Assembly: GCA_047605685.1 (NCBI GenBank)
Contig: JASGFF010000007.1
Span: 1-53,920, forward strand
DNA from: JAUASV01 sp047605685
Lineage (GTDB): Bacteria; Actinomycetota; Actinomycetes; Actinomycetales; Microbacteriaceae
DNA: 53,920 nucleotides
Reading direction: 5' to 3'
Shown: piece by piece, positions 1 to 9,907 of the stretch
Numbering within the stretch: position 1 is the first letter of the stretch
How the letters are laid out: the number at the start of each line of letters is the position of its first letter
Position numbers and translations under genes: made by a program
The notes under the pieces: model-generated
Told to the model about the DNA's origin: nothing
What the model saw: the letters and a program-made list of their open reading frames with translations, nothing else
The model's database searches: none

Positions 1-82
1 CCAGGGCGCGTCCGAGCGCGGCCAGGCGGGCGCCGGGGCCCGCGGCGCCCACCGGTGCGGGGGCGGTGGCCGAGGTGCTCAT
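1..82 (-). CDS. N-terminus of an unidentified protein, cut by the window edge
   Basis: An ATG at 82-80 opens a frame that runs off the left edge (27 codons visible, rich in Ala, Gly and Pro, no recognisable domain). Its start overlaps the stop of the upstream glycosyltransferase as ATGA, so the two genes are translationally coupled. In related genomes a GT2/GtrA fusion is often followed by a membrane glycosyltransferase of the GT39 type; that is only an inference from neighbourhood, since the visible part does not identify the family. Confidence 0.6.
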   Translation of the reverse strand, partial: MSTSATAPAPVGAAGPGARLAALGRAL

Positions 83-1329
83 CGCAGCGGCCGTCCGTCC
101 GAGGGGAGCCGGGCGGCCGAGGGCAGCCGGGCGCCAACGAGCGGCTCCTCGGTCTCGCGGCGGAACACCCAGAGCCGCAACAGCGCGAAGCGGATCGCGG
201 TGGCCAGCAGGTTCGCGAACGTGAGCACGGCGACCTCGGCGAGCGCGCCCGCCTCGGGCGCGAAGCGGCCGAGCACCACGAGCGACGTCGAGGTCACGGC
301 CCAGGCGATGCCGAACACGAGCAGGCCCTGCAGCTGGTGCACGAGCGCGCGCCGCCGGCCGCGCACCCCGAACGTGAGCCGGCGGTTCGCGGCGGTGTTG
401 GCGACCGTCGTCACGAGCAGGGCGAGGAAGTCGGCGAGCTGGTTCGGCACGAGCAGCGCGAACAGCAGGTACACGAGCGCGAAGGCGACAGTGGATGCCA
501 CGCCGACGGCGCCGAAGCGCACGAGCTGCCCGAGCAGGCCGATGTCCGCCGGCTGCACCGTCGGCCGTTCGACGAGCACGGCGCCGAGCTCGACGAGCGG
601 GATCCGATCGCGCTCCAGGGCGAGGCCGAGTCGCAGCATCCCCCTGAGGTCCTCGATCGCCGTGCGCCGGAGGTCGACGCGGGAGTCGAGGTCGTCCACC
701 CAGTCGACCGGCACCTCGTGGATGCGCAGCCCGGCACGCTCGGCGATGACGAGCAGCTCGGTGTCGAAGAACCAGCCGTCGTCCTCGACGTAGGGCAACA
801 GCGCGGCCGCGACGTCGGCGCGCACCGCCTTGAAGCCGCACTGGGCGTCGGAGAAGCTCGCCCCGAGCGTCATCCGCAGCAGCACGTTGTAGCCGCGGGA
901 GATGAACTCGCGCTTGGCGCCGCGCAGCACCCGGGCGGCCGGGTCGAGCCGGGTGCCGATGCCGATCTCGGAGTGGCCGGAGAGCAGCGGTGCGACGAGC
1001 GGTGCGAGCGCGCGCAGGTCGGTGGAGAGGTCCACGTCGACGTAGCCGAGCACCCGGGCCTCGGAGCAGCCCCAGGCCTGCTTCAGCGCGTAGCCGCGGC
1101 CCTTGCGCGGCAGCACGAGCGCGTCGACCGGTGGCAGCTCGGCGGCCAGTCGGCGGGCGATCTCGGCGGTCGCGTCCGTCGAGGCGTTGTCGGCGATCGT
1201 GACGTGCCAGCTGAACCAGGCGTCCCGCTCCAGGCTCGACACCAGCCGGCGGACGCTCTCCTCGAGCACCGCCTGCTCGTTGTGCACCGGCACGACGAGC
1301 TCGACATCGGGGCGGGTGCCGGTGCTCAT
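79..1329 (-). CDS. Bifunctional GT2 glycosyltransferase / GtrA membrane protein
   Basis: Protein of 416 aa. The N-terminal half is a dolichol-phosphate-mannose-synthase-like GT2 domain: start motif VELVVPVHNE, a DNAS motif, the DVDLSTD metal-binding motif and QCGFKA further on. From about residue 265 there are four hydrophobic segments of a GtrA-type flippase domain (LVRFGAVGVAS, then ANRRLTF). It probably makes and translocates a polyprenyl-phosphate-linked sugar for wall or lipid glycosylation. I chose the ATG nine codons inside the longest frame because the GT2 fold begins just after it. The stop overlaps the next gene by ATGA. Confidence 0.88.
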   Translation of the reverse strand: MSTGTRPDVELVVPVHNEQAVLEESVRRLVSSLERDAWFSWHVTIADNASTDATAEIARRLAAELPPVDALVLPRKGRGYALKQAWGCSEARVLGYVDVDLSTDLRALAPLVAPLLSGHSEIGIGTRLDPAARVLRGAKREFISRGYNVLLRMTLGASFSDAQCGFKAVRADVAAALLPYVEDDGWFFDTELLVIAERAGLRIHEVPVDWVDDLDSRVDLRRTAIEDLRGMLRLGLALERDRIPLVELGAVLVERPTVQPADIGLLGQLVRFGAVGVASTVAFALVYLLFALLVPNQLADFLALLVTTVANTAANRRLTFGVRGRRRALVHQLQGLLVFGIAWAVTSTSLVVLGRFAPEAGALAEVAVLTFANLLATAIRFALLRLWVFRRETEEPLVGARLPSAARLPSDGRPLR

Positions 1330-1427
1330 GCCGACAACCCTCGGCGCGGGTCCCATGATCCGGCCCAGCCGGGCCTAGACGTTTCCTGAGAGAGTCTGGC
1401 CCCTCGATGGCCGTGGCGCGGCGCGGT

Positions 1428-2566
1428 CTACAGCCGGTCGAGCGCCCCGAGCAGGTCGCCGAGCAGGTCGCCGACGTCCTCGATGCCCACCGAGAGCCGC
1501 AGCACGTTCTCGGGCACCTCGAGCTCGGTGCCGCGCACCGAGGCGTGCGTCATCTCGCTCGGGTAGCACACGAGCGACTCGACTCCGCCGAGGGACTCCG
1601 CGAGCTGGAACAGCTCCATCGAGTCGGCGAAGCGGCGGGCGGTGTCGCCGTCCGCGGCGAGCGCGATGGAGATCATCCCGCCGAAGGCGCGCATCTGCCG
1701 GGCGGCGAGGGCGTGACCGGGATGGTCCGGCAGCCCCGGGTAGTGCACGGCCTCGAGCCGCGGATGCCCCACGAGCGCCTCGGCGATCGTGAGCGCGTTG
1801 GCGGAGTGCCGCTGCATCCGCACGTCGAGGGTCTTGATGCCGCGCACCGTGAGCCAGGCGTCGAACGGGCCCGAGATCGCGCCCGCGCCGAACTGCAGGA
1901 ACGCCACCCGCTCGGCGAGCTCCTCGTCGGCGGTCACGACCGCGCCGCCGACGACGTCGGAGTGGCCGCCGAGGTACTTCGTCGTCGAGTGCACGACGAC
2001 GTCGGCGCCGAGGGCGAGCGGCTGCTGCAGCGCCGGGCTCGCGAAGGTGTTGTCGACGACGACGAGGATGCCGCGCTCGTGGCCGATCTCGGCGAGGGTC
2101 GCGATGTCGGTGATCTTCATGAGCGGGTTGGAGGGCGTCTCCACCCACAGCACCCGCGTCGCCGGGGTGATCGCGGCGCGCACCGCGTCGGGGTCGCTGA
2201 AGTCGGCGGTGGCCAGGCTCGCCCCCCAGGGCACGAACAGCCTGTCGACGAGCCGATGGCTGCCGCCGTAGACGTCGTTGGCCATCAGCACGCCGTCGCC
2301 GGGTCGCAGCACGGCCCGCAGCAGGGCGTCCTCGGCGGCGAGCCCGGAGCCGAAGCTGTAGGCGTGCGTGCCGCCCTCGAGCGCCGCGAGCAGCTCCTGC
2401 AGGCTGTCGCGGCTGGGGTTGCCGCCGCGCGCGTACTCGTAGCCGCCGCGGAAGTTGCCCACACCGTCCTGCACGAACGTGCTCGACAGGTACACCGGCG
2501 GCACGACGGCGCCGGTGGTCGGGTCGAAGTGCTGCCCGGCGCGGATGGCGCGGGTCGCGAAGCCGG

Positions 2567-2570
<4 letters not shown>
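1428..2570 (-). CDS. metB: Cystathionine gamma-synthase/lyase (PLP)
   Basis: Protein of 380 aa of the Cys/Met metabolism PLP family, full length. Visible marks are the YSFGSGLAA phosphate-binding region, VETPSNP, the VVDNTF aspartate region and the PLP lysine K198 in STTKYLGGHSD. The start ATG overlaps the cbs stop as ATGA, so it is the second gene of a two-gene operon. Synthase (O-acyl-homoserine + Cys to cystathionine) and lyase (cystathionine to Cys) cannot be separated by motif reading; coupling to cbs favours reverse transsulfuration, as for the mycobacterial cbs-metB neighbours. Confidence 0.88.
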
Positions 2571-3940
<1,370 letters not shown>

Positions 3941-4037
3941 AGGGGTTCTCCGGTGTGCTGTCGCGGGCGTCGGTCGATTGCGGGCAAGTCTGCCTCGGCG
4001 GGCCTAGCGACAACAGCGGAGGGTCACGGAGACCACC

Positions 4038-5933
4038 CTAGCGGGCGGTGTCGGCCCGGGCATCCACGGGGCTTGTCGCCTGGCGCGCCCAGAGCCGGGC
4101 GTAGGCGCCGTCCGCGGCGAGCAGCTCGGTGTGGCTGCCCCGCTCGACGATGCGACCGCCCTCGACGACGTGGATGACGTCGGCGTGCACGATCGTCGAC
4201 AGCCGATGCGCGATCGCGATCGTCGTCCGCCCGCTGGCCGCCGTCTCGAGAGCGTGCTGCACTGCCGCCTCACTGATCGAGTCGAGAGCGCTCGTGGCCT
4301 CGTCGAGCAGCAGCACCGCCGGGTCCTTGAGCAGCACCCGGGCGATGGCGACGCGCTGCTTCTCGCCGCCGGAGAGCCGGTAGCCGCGCTCGCCGACGAT
4401 CGTGTCGTAGCCGTCCGGGAAGCCGACGATGGTCTCGTGGATGTCGGCGGCGCGCGCCGCGGCCTCGAGCTCGGCCGCGGTGGCGTCCGGCTTCGCGTAG
4501 CGCAGGTTCTCCGCGATCGTCGCGTGGAACAGGTAGGTCTCCTGGCTGACGACGCCGATCGCCGCCAGCAGTGAGCCGGAGGCCAGAGCGCGCACGTCCT
4601 CGCCCGCGAACAGCACGCGGCCGCCGCTGGCCTCGTAGAGCCGTGGCACCAGGAACGAGATCGTCGTCTTGCCGGCCCCCGAGGGGCCGACGAATGCGGC
4701 GAACTGGCCGGGCCGCACCCGGAAGCTCACGCCGTCGAGGGTGGGGCGCGCCCCAGCGGGGCTGCCGGGGTAGTGGAAGCTGACGTCCTCGAAGGCGACC
4801 TCGCCGAGGCGGGCCGGGTCGAGCGGGCGCGCGTCCGGGGCGTCCTCGATGGCGGGCGTGAGGTCCAGGTACTCGAAGATGCGGGCGAACAGGGCGCCGG
4901 AGGTCTGCAGGTCGAGGCCGATGCGCAGCAGCCCGATGAGCGGCAGCATCAGCCGGGCCTGCACCGTCGTGAAGGCCACGATGGTGCCGGCCGTCACCGG
5001 CACGTCGTGCAGGATGAGCCAGGCCGCGAGCAGGTAGATGACGGCGGGGACCACCGAGACCACCACCGAGACGACGGCGAAGAACCCCTGCCCGCTCATC
5101 GCCTGCCGCACCTGCAGCCGGATCTGCCGCTCGTTCTCGGCGGCGTAGCGGCCCACCTCGGCCTCCTGCATCGAGAAGCTCTTCGTCAGCAGCACCCCGG
5201 AGACCGAGAGCGACTCCTGGGTGATCGCGGTCAGCTCGGAGAGCGACTCCTGGGCCTCGGTCGCGATCCGGGCGCGCACCTGGCCCACCCGGCGCTGCAC
5301 CACGACGAGCGCGGGCAGCAGGATGACGGCGACGATCGTCATCTGCCAGCTGAGCAGGACCATCGACACGAGCGCCGCGACCACGGTGACGGTGTTGCCG
5401 AGCACGCTCGCCACGGCGTTCTGCAGCACGCTCGCGACGCCGCCGACGTCGTTCTGCAGCCGGGACTGGATGACGCCGGTGCGGGTGCGGGTGAAGAACG
5501 ACAGCTCCATCGTCTCCAGGTGCGCGAACAGCCGGACCCGCAGCTGGCCCATCACCCGGTTGCCGACGAGGGCGGTGAGCCAGGTCTGCCAGACGCCGAG
5601 GCCGGCGCTCGCGAGCCAGATGGCGAGCATGAGCGCGACGATGCCGAGCAGCACCGGCGGGTCGGGGGTGCCGTCGGCGGGGAACAGTCCACGGTCGAAG
5701 GCCTCACGGGTGAGCAGCGGCGGCAGCACGCCGAGCGCCGCCGTCACCAGCACGAGCGCGACCGTGAGCGCGAGCCGGGGCCGGTGCGGCCGGAACAGCG
5801 CGGCCACCCGCCGCGGCAGCTGCTCGACGCGGGGCGCGGCCGCGTTCGCGGCGCGCTGGGCGCGGGCGTCGGCCGCCGAGATGCGGCTGCGCGGCGCCCC
5901 GGTCGCCCGCCGCAGCCCCGGCATCCCGCTCAC
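4038..5933 (-). CDS. ABC exporter, fused permease-ATPase (MsbA/LmrA type)
   Basis: Protein of 631 aa, the usual size for a half-transporter that works as a homo- or heterodimer. Residues 1-45 are a basic cytoplasmic lead, about 50-340 are six transmembrane helices of the ABC type 1 exporter domain, and the C-terminal ATPase has Walker A GPSGAGKTT (about 416-424), signature LSGGEKQR and Walker B VLLLDEATSALD, followed by an H-loop histidine (IAHRLS). The substrate is unknown. The GTG start at 5933 sits six bases after TAGCGT, suggesting a leaderless transcript; an in-frame ATG lies three codons in. No partner ABC gene is adjacent. Confidence 0.9.
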   Translation of the reverse strand: MSGMPGLRRATGAPRSRISAADARAQRAANAAAPRVEQLPRRVAALFRPHRPRLALTVALVLVTAALGVLPPLLTREAFDRGLFPADGTPDPPVLLGIVALMLAIWLASAGLGVWQTWLTALVGNRVMGQLRVRLFAHLETMELSFFTRTRTGVIQSRLQNDVGGVASVLQNAVASVLGNTVTVVAALVSMVLLSWQMTIVAVILLPALVVVQRRVGQVRARIATEAQESLSELTAITQESLSVSGVLLTKSFSMQEAEVGRYAAENERQIRLQVRQAMSGQGFFAVVSVVVSVVPAVIYLLAAWLILHDVPVTAGTIVAFTTVQARLMLPLIGLLRIGLDLQTSGALFARIFEYLDLTPAIEDAPDARPLDPARLGEVAFEDVSFHYPGSPAGARPTLDGVSFRVRPGQFAAFVGPSGAGKTTISFLVPRLYEASGGRVLFAGEDVRALASGSLLAAIGVVSQETYLFHATIAENLRYAKPDATAAELEAAARAADIHETIVGFPDGYDTIVGERGYRLSGGEKQRVAIARVLLKDPAVLLLDEATSALDSISEAAVQHALETAASGRTTIAIAHRLSTIVHADVIHVVEGGRIVERGSHTELLAADGAYARLWARQATSPVDARADTAR

Positions 5934-5962
5934 ACCGCCACGCTACGCGCACTCGCCCCAAA

Positions 5963-5992
5963 CGCCCTCGCCGAAAACGCCCTCGCCGAAAA
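5963..5992. repeat. Two tandem copies of a 15-bp unit
   Basis: The unit CGCCCTCGCCGAAAA occurs twice without gap (5963-5977 and 5978-5992), with a decayed partial copy just to the left. It lies in the 214-bp space between the ABC exporter start and rplL, immediately next to the long inverted repeat at 5987-6067. Confidence 0.8.
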
Positions 5993-6067
5993 CGAAGGAC
6001 GGGCCGACCGACCGCGCGCGACACGCCGGCCGTTGCGGCATCCCCGACACCAGCTCCTTCGTTTTCG
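5987..6067. repeat. 13-bp perfect inverted repeat, 55-bp spacer
   Basis: CGAAAACGAAGGA at 5987-5999 is matched exactly by TCCTTCGTTTTCG at 6055-6067. It is upstream of the ABC exporter (start 5933) and downstream of the rplL terminator (6100-6128). Could be a pair of operator half-sites or a decayed mobile element end; nothing between the arms is coding. Confidence 0.75.
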
Positions 6068-6099
6068 TCGCCCGCGGGGAGGGGGTGGGGGGATGACGA

Positions 6100-6128
6100 A
6101 GCGCCCCGGGGCCGGGCCCCGGGGCGCT
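6100..6128 (-). terminator. Hairpin terminator after rplJ-rplL
   Basis: Perfect 13-bp GC-only stem (AGCGCCCCGGGGC with its complement) around a CGG loop, 20 bp past the rplL stop. No U-run follows, which is common for actinobacterial terminators. Confidence 0.75.
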
Positions 6129-6147
6129 CGCTGTCGGCGGATGCCCG

Positions 6148-6540
6148 TTACTTGAGGGTGACGGTGGCGCCGGCCTCCTCGAGCTGCGCCTTCGCCTTGT
6201 CGGCGGCCTCCTTGTTGGCACCCTCGAGGACGGTGCTCGGGGCACCGTCGACGAGCGCCTTCGCCTCGCCGAGGCCGAGGGAGGTGAGGGCGCGCACCTC
6301 CTTGATGACCTGGATCTTCTTGTCGCCGGCCGCCTCGAGGACGACGTCGAAGGAGTCCTTCTCCTCGACCTCGGCGGCTTCGCCGCCGGCACCGCCGGCG
6401 GCAGGGGCGGCGGCGACGGCGACGGGCGCCGCCGCGGTGACCTCGAAGACCTCCTCGAACTTCTTCACGAAGTCGGAGAGCTCGATGAGGGTGAGCTCCT
6501 TGAACGCGTCGATGAGCTCGTCAGCGGTGAGCTTGGCCAT
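6148..6540 (-). CDS. rplL: 50S ribosomal protein L7/L12
   Basis: Protein of 130 aa, full length. It has the N-terminal dimerisation region (LTADELIDAFKELTLIEL), an Ala/Gly-rich hinge (about 35-55) and the conserved C-terminal factor-binding domain with KIQVIKEVR and GLGEAKALVD. Multiple copies bind L10 on the ribosome stalk and recruit translation GTPases. ATG with a good AAGGAG, 34 bases after rplJ, with which it forms an operon. Confidence 0.98.
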   Translation of the reverse strand: MAKLTADELIDAFKELTLIELSDFVKKFEEVFEVTAAAPVAVAAAPAAGGAGGEAAEVEEKDSFDVVLEAAGDKKIQVIKEVRALTSLGLGEAKALVDGAPSTVLEGANKEAADKAKAQLEEAGATVTLK

Positions 6541-6574
6541 TGTTTCTCCTTAGATTTCCGGTTCGAAACCGCGG

Positions 6575-7090
6575 TTACGCCGCGGACTCCTGCTTGTCGC
6601 GCAGCGCGTCGACCGTGCGAGCGGCCTGCGCGAGCGGCGCGTTGAACACATATGCCGCGCCGTACAGCGATGCCTTGAAGGCGCCGGCCAGCTTGGCCAG
6701 CAGCACCTCACGGCTCTCGAGGTCGGCGAGCTTGGTGACCTCCGCCTGGGTGAGGGCGTTCCCGTCGAGGTATCCGCTCTTCACCACGAGGAGGGGGTTC
6801 GCCTTGGCGAAGTCACGCAGCGCCTTCGCGACGGCGACGGTGTCGCCGTGCACGAAGGCGATCGCCGACGGGCCCGCGAGCTCGTCGTCGAAGGCCGTGA
6901 TCCCCGCGCTGTTCGCGGCGATCTTCGTGAGCGTGTTCTTCACCACGGCGTAGGTCGCGTCCGCACGGATCGAGGTGCGCAGCTCCTTGAGCTGCTTGAC
7001 CGTGAGACCGCGGTACTCGGTGAGCAGGACGGCGTTCGAGTCGCGGAACCTGTCCGTGAGCTCGGCGACCGATGCTTCCTTGTTCGCCAT
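6575..7090 (-). CDS. rplJ: 50S ribosomal protein L10
   Basis: Protein of 171 aa. The N-terminal rRNA-binding domain (VAELTDRFRDSNAVLLTEYRGLT) and the long C-terminal helix that holds L7/L12 dimers are intact. The start is the ATG at 7090, preceded by AAGGAG; the frame is open further upstream, but that stretch is the structured L10 leader. First gene of rplJ-rplL. Confidence 0.98.
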   Translation of the reverse strand: MANKEASVAELTDRFRDSNAVLLTEYRGLTVKQLKELRTSIRADATYAVVKNTLTKIAANSAGITAFDDELAGPSAIAFVHGDTVAVAKALRDFAKANPLLVVKSGYLDGNALTQAEVTKLADLESREVLLAKLAGAFKASLYGAAYVFNAPLAQAARTVDALRDKQESAA

Positions 7091-7140
7091 GGCACTCCTT
7101 CTGGGATTCGTCGGCCCGACCGGCGCTCCCTCGTGGCGAC

Positions 7141-7296
7141 GAAAAAGCTCCGTGCGCACGCGCACGGAGCTCCGGGGCGGATGCCGGGGCATCCGGAAGT
7201 TCAGTTCGCCTGCGCAGGTCGTCCCTCTCGGGACTCTTCGATCGGCGCGTCCGCTCGCGCGGGCACGCCGATGACCGGCGGTCTGGGGCCTCGCCC
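7141..7296 (-). promoter_or_regulatory. L10 leader with attenuator hairpin
   Basis: The rplJ 5' UTR holds the motifs typical of L10 leaders, read on the transcribed strand: AGACCGCCGGTC, then GAGGGACGACCTGCGCAGG. Downstream of these is a perfect 11-bp hairpin with a 4-base loop at 7146-7171, whose 3' arm runs straight into a T5 tract (7146-7142), i.e. a classic intrinsic terminator about 50 bases before the rplJ start. In B. subtilis-type leaders L10(L12)4 binds the RNA and favours the terminator; the same autoregulation is inferred here. Confidence 0.85.
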
Positions 7297-7326
7297 AGCC
7301 TAGGCGCTCCGGGGCGGATGCCGCAA
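7297..7326 (-). promoter_or_regulatory. Probable rplJ promoter
   Basis: -10 TAGGCT (7297-7302) and -35-like TTGCGG (7321-7326) with an 18-bp spacer. The predicted start lies just before the first L10-leader motif. Confidence 0.55.
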
Positions 7327-7379
7327 ATCACGCCTCGCGCGGGGCGGGCGTGGGACGGCGGGCGTGGGGCCGGGCCGGT

Positions 7380-9014
7380 TCACTCGGGCGCGAGCGGCAG
7401 CCGCACCGAGAAGACCGTGCGGCCCGGCTCGCTCGCCACCGAGACCTCGCCGTCGTGCGCCGTGACGACCGCGTGCACGATCGCGAGGCCCAGGCCGGTG
7501 CTGCCGGTGGCCCGGGCGCGCGAGCTGTCGCCGCGGGCGAATCGCTCGAAGATCGTCGGCAGCACCGCCGGGTCGATGCCGGGGCCGCTGTCGGTCACCG
7601 TGACGACAGCCCGGTCGCCCTCGACCGCGAGCGCGCAGACCACGCGGGTGCCCGCCGGGGTGTGCACGCGCGCGTTCGCGAGCAGGTTCACGACGACCTG
7701 GTGCAGCCGCGGGGCATCCCCGGGCACGAGCACCGGCCGGTCGGGGACGTCGAGCACCCAGTCGTGGTCCTGGCTCGCGGCGTGCGCGTCGCTCACGGCG
7801 TCCGCGAGCAGGCCGGCGAGCTCGATCGGCAGCCGTTCGAGCTCGCGGCCGTCGTCCAGCCGGGCGAGCAGCAGCAGGTCCTCGACGAGGCTCGTCATCC
7901 GCACGCTCTCCGACTCGATGCGCCCGAGCGCGTGCACCACGTCGTCCGGCAGCTGGTGCCGGCCGCGCCGGGTCAGCTCGGCGTAGCCGCGGATCGAGGC
8001 CAGCGGCGTGCGCAGCTCGTGGCTGGCATCCGCGACGAATGTGCGCAGCTTGGCCTCGCTCGCGTCGCGCAGCGCGAGCGCGCCGGCGATGTGGCCGAGC
8101 ATCCGGTTGAGCGCGGCGCCCACCCGGCCGACCTCGGTGCGCGGATCGGCCTCGGTCTCGGGCACCCGGGTCTCGAGCGCCACGCCGCCGCGCTCGAGCG
8201 GCAGCTCCGAGACGCGCGAGGCGGTCTCGGTGACACGGCCGAGCGGCTTGAGGGCGGTGCGGATGACGAGCAGGCCGGCGATCACGGCGATGGCGACGCC
8301 GAGGCCGACGACAGCCGCGATGACGACGACGACCTGGGTGACCGTGGTGGTGACCTCGCTCAGCGGCAGGCCGAGGATGATCGTGCGGTCGGTGCCCTCG
8401 ACGGCGACGACCCGGTAGGCGCCCAGGTCGTCGAGCACGATGGTGACCGGGCGGCCGGTGACCGCCACATCGGCGAGGGCCTCGGCCTCTGCTTCGGTGA
8501 GCGCCTCGGTGGACAGCTGCGGGTCGCGGTCGCTGCCCGGGTTCTCGAGCGACTGGCTCGCGATGGAGCCGCTCACCTCGCCGTCGACGATCGTGGCGCT
8601 GACCGCGCCCGGGCCGAGGCCGGCGCCCAGGAAGCCGCGATCGCTGCCCGGCTGCTGGGCCGGCTCGGTGCTGTCGCCCGTGGTGCTGTCGCCCGTGGTG
8701 CTGTCGTCCGAGGCGGCGTCGCCAGTCGAGTCACCGGCCTGGTCCCCGGCGGAGGAGTCGTCCTCGGCGCCGGACGTCGCCGTGTCGGTCGGGGCGGCCG
8801 TGGCCTCGTCCGAGGGCTCCGCCCGGTCGCCGGTGAACACCTGCACCTGCTGCACCGCGTCGGTGAGCTGCTGGTCGAGCTTCGCCATCAGCGCGGCGTT
8901 CACCGCGAAGGCGCTCACGACGCCGACGACCACGCTCAGCAGGGCGAAGATCGAGACGGTGCCGAGCACGAGTCGCCGCCGCAGCGTCCACGGCGCCCGC
9001 GCGCGCGCTCTCAT
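7380..9014 (-). CDS. Membrane sensor histidine kinase (OmpR-partner type)
   Basis: Protein of 544 aa. One TM near 16-38, a periplasm-side sensor region to about 225, a second TM (about 226-250), HAMP, then HisKA with the phospho-acceptor near H332 in DASHELRTPLAS and an HATPase domain with GPGIDP and GLGLAI. The extracytoplasmic part contains a 60-residue Asp/Ser/Thr/Ala-rich stretch with repeated STTGD units (about 64-122), unusual for a folded sensor and more like a flexible spacer. The ATG overlaps the response-regulator stop (ATGA), so regulator and kinase are one operon. Stimulus unknown. Confidence 0.93.
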   Translation of the reverse strand: MRARARAPWTLRRRLVLGTVSIFALLSVVVGVVSAFAVNAALMAKLDQQLTDAVQQVQVFTGDRAEPSDEATAAPTDTATSGAEDDSSAGDQAGDSTGDAASDDSTTGDSTTGDSTEPAQQPGSDRGFLGAGLGPGAVSATIVDGEVSGSIASQSLENPGSDRDPQLSTEALTEAEAEALADVAVTGRPVTIVLDDLGAYRVVAVEGTDRTIILGLPLSEVTTTVTQVVVVIAAVVGLGVAIAVIAGLLVIRTALKPLGRVTETASRVSELPLERGGVALETRVPETEADPRTEVGRVGAALNRMLGHIAGALALRDASEAKLRTFVADASHELRTPLASIRGYAELTRRGRHQLPDDVVHALGRIESESVRMTSLVEDLLLLARLDDGRELERLPIELAGLLADAVSDAHAASQDHDWVLDVPDRPVLVPGDAPRLHQVVVNLLANARVHTPAGTRVVCALAVEGDRAVVTVTDSGPGIDPAVLPTIFERFARGDSSRARATGSTGLGLAIVHAVVTAHDGEVSVASEPGRTVFSVRLPLAPE

Positions 9015-9757
9015 GTCGCGGGCTTGAGCACGTAGCCCACGCCGCGCACGGTGTGGATCATCGGCGGCCCGATGCGGTCGATCTTCTTGCGCAGGTAGGA
9101 GATGTAGATCTCGACGACGCTCGAGGTGCCGCCGAAGTCGTAGCTCCAGACCCGGTCGAGGATCTGGTTGCGGCTGAGCACCCGCCGGGGGTTGCGCATC
9201 AGGTAGCGCAGCAGCTCGAACTCGGTCGCGGTGAGCTCGACGAGCTGGCCGGCGCGATGCACCTCGTAGGTGTCCTCGTCGAGGGTGAGGTCGCCGACCG
9301 TGATGAAGGAGTCCTCGTCGCCCCCCGAGGTGAGCGTCGAGCGGCGGATGAGGGCGCGCAGGCGCGCGACGAGCTCCTCGAGGCTGAACGGCTTGGTGAC
9401 GTAGTCGTCGCCGCCGACGGTGAGACCCGCGATGCGGTCGTCCAGCGCGTCCTTGGCCGTGAGGAACAGGATCGGGGTCTGCATCCCGTCGTTGCGCAGC
9501 CGGGTGAGCACCTGGAAGCCGTCGATGTCGGGGAGCATGACGTCGAGCACGATGATGTCCGGCCGGAACTCGCGCGCGGTGGTGAGCGCCTTCTGCCCGT
9601 CGGCGGCGACGCGCACCTCCCAGCCCTCGTAGCGCAGCGCCATCGAGAGCAGGTCGGTGAGCGAGTCCTCGTCGTCGACGACGAGGGCACGGATCGGGCT
9701 GCCGTCCGCTCGAGTGATGGGGGCCTGTGGCTGTCGGACGGGACTCTGATCGGTCAC
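9011..9757 (-). CDS. OmpR-family response regulator
   Basis: Protein of 248 aa. Receiver domain with the acidic pair D28/D29, phospho-acceptor D72 (VLDVMLPD), T100 and K102 (LFLTAKD); C-terminal winged helix with RRVLSRNQILDRVW and the recognition-helix region YISYLRKKID. The start is the GTG at 9757; AGGAGG sits almost directly in front of it and AATACT lies seven bases upstream, so the transcript may be nearly leaderless. It controls transcription on phosphorylation by the downstream kinase. Confidence 0.93.
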   Translation of the reverse strand: MTDQSPVRQPQAPITRADGSPIRALVVDDEDSLTDLLSMALRYEGWEVRVAADGQKALTTAREFRPDIIVLDVMLPDIDGFQVLTRLRNDGMQTPILFLTAKDALDDRIAGLTVGGDDYVTKPFSLEELVARLRALIRRSTLTSGGDEDSFITVGDLTLDEDTYEVHRAGQLVELTATEFELLRYLMRNPRRVLSRNQILDRVWSYDFGGTSSVVEIYISYLRKKIDRIGPPMIHTVRGVGYVLKPAT

Positions 9758-9907
9758 TCCTCCCAGTATTGAGAGCTTCCTAAGAACAAGCTGTGCTGAA
9801 TGTTGGGGGACACTGTGGGGACCGGTCGCCGGGCGGCGCGATGACCGCCGCGGGATGACGCCGCGGCGTGCGCCGGCACCGACGGCGGCCGACAGCACAA
9901 TGGGTGC

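Noticed and set aside
3941..4037. SAM or other riboswitch before cbs-metB
   Set aside because: Only 97 bp, no conserved S-box or SAM-II-like core recognisable.
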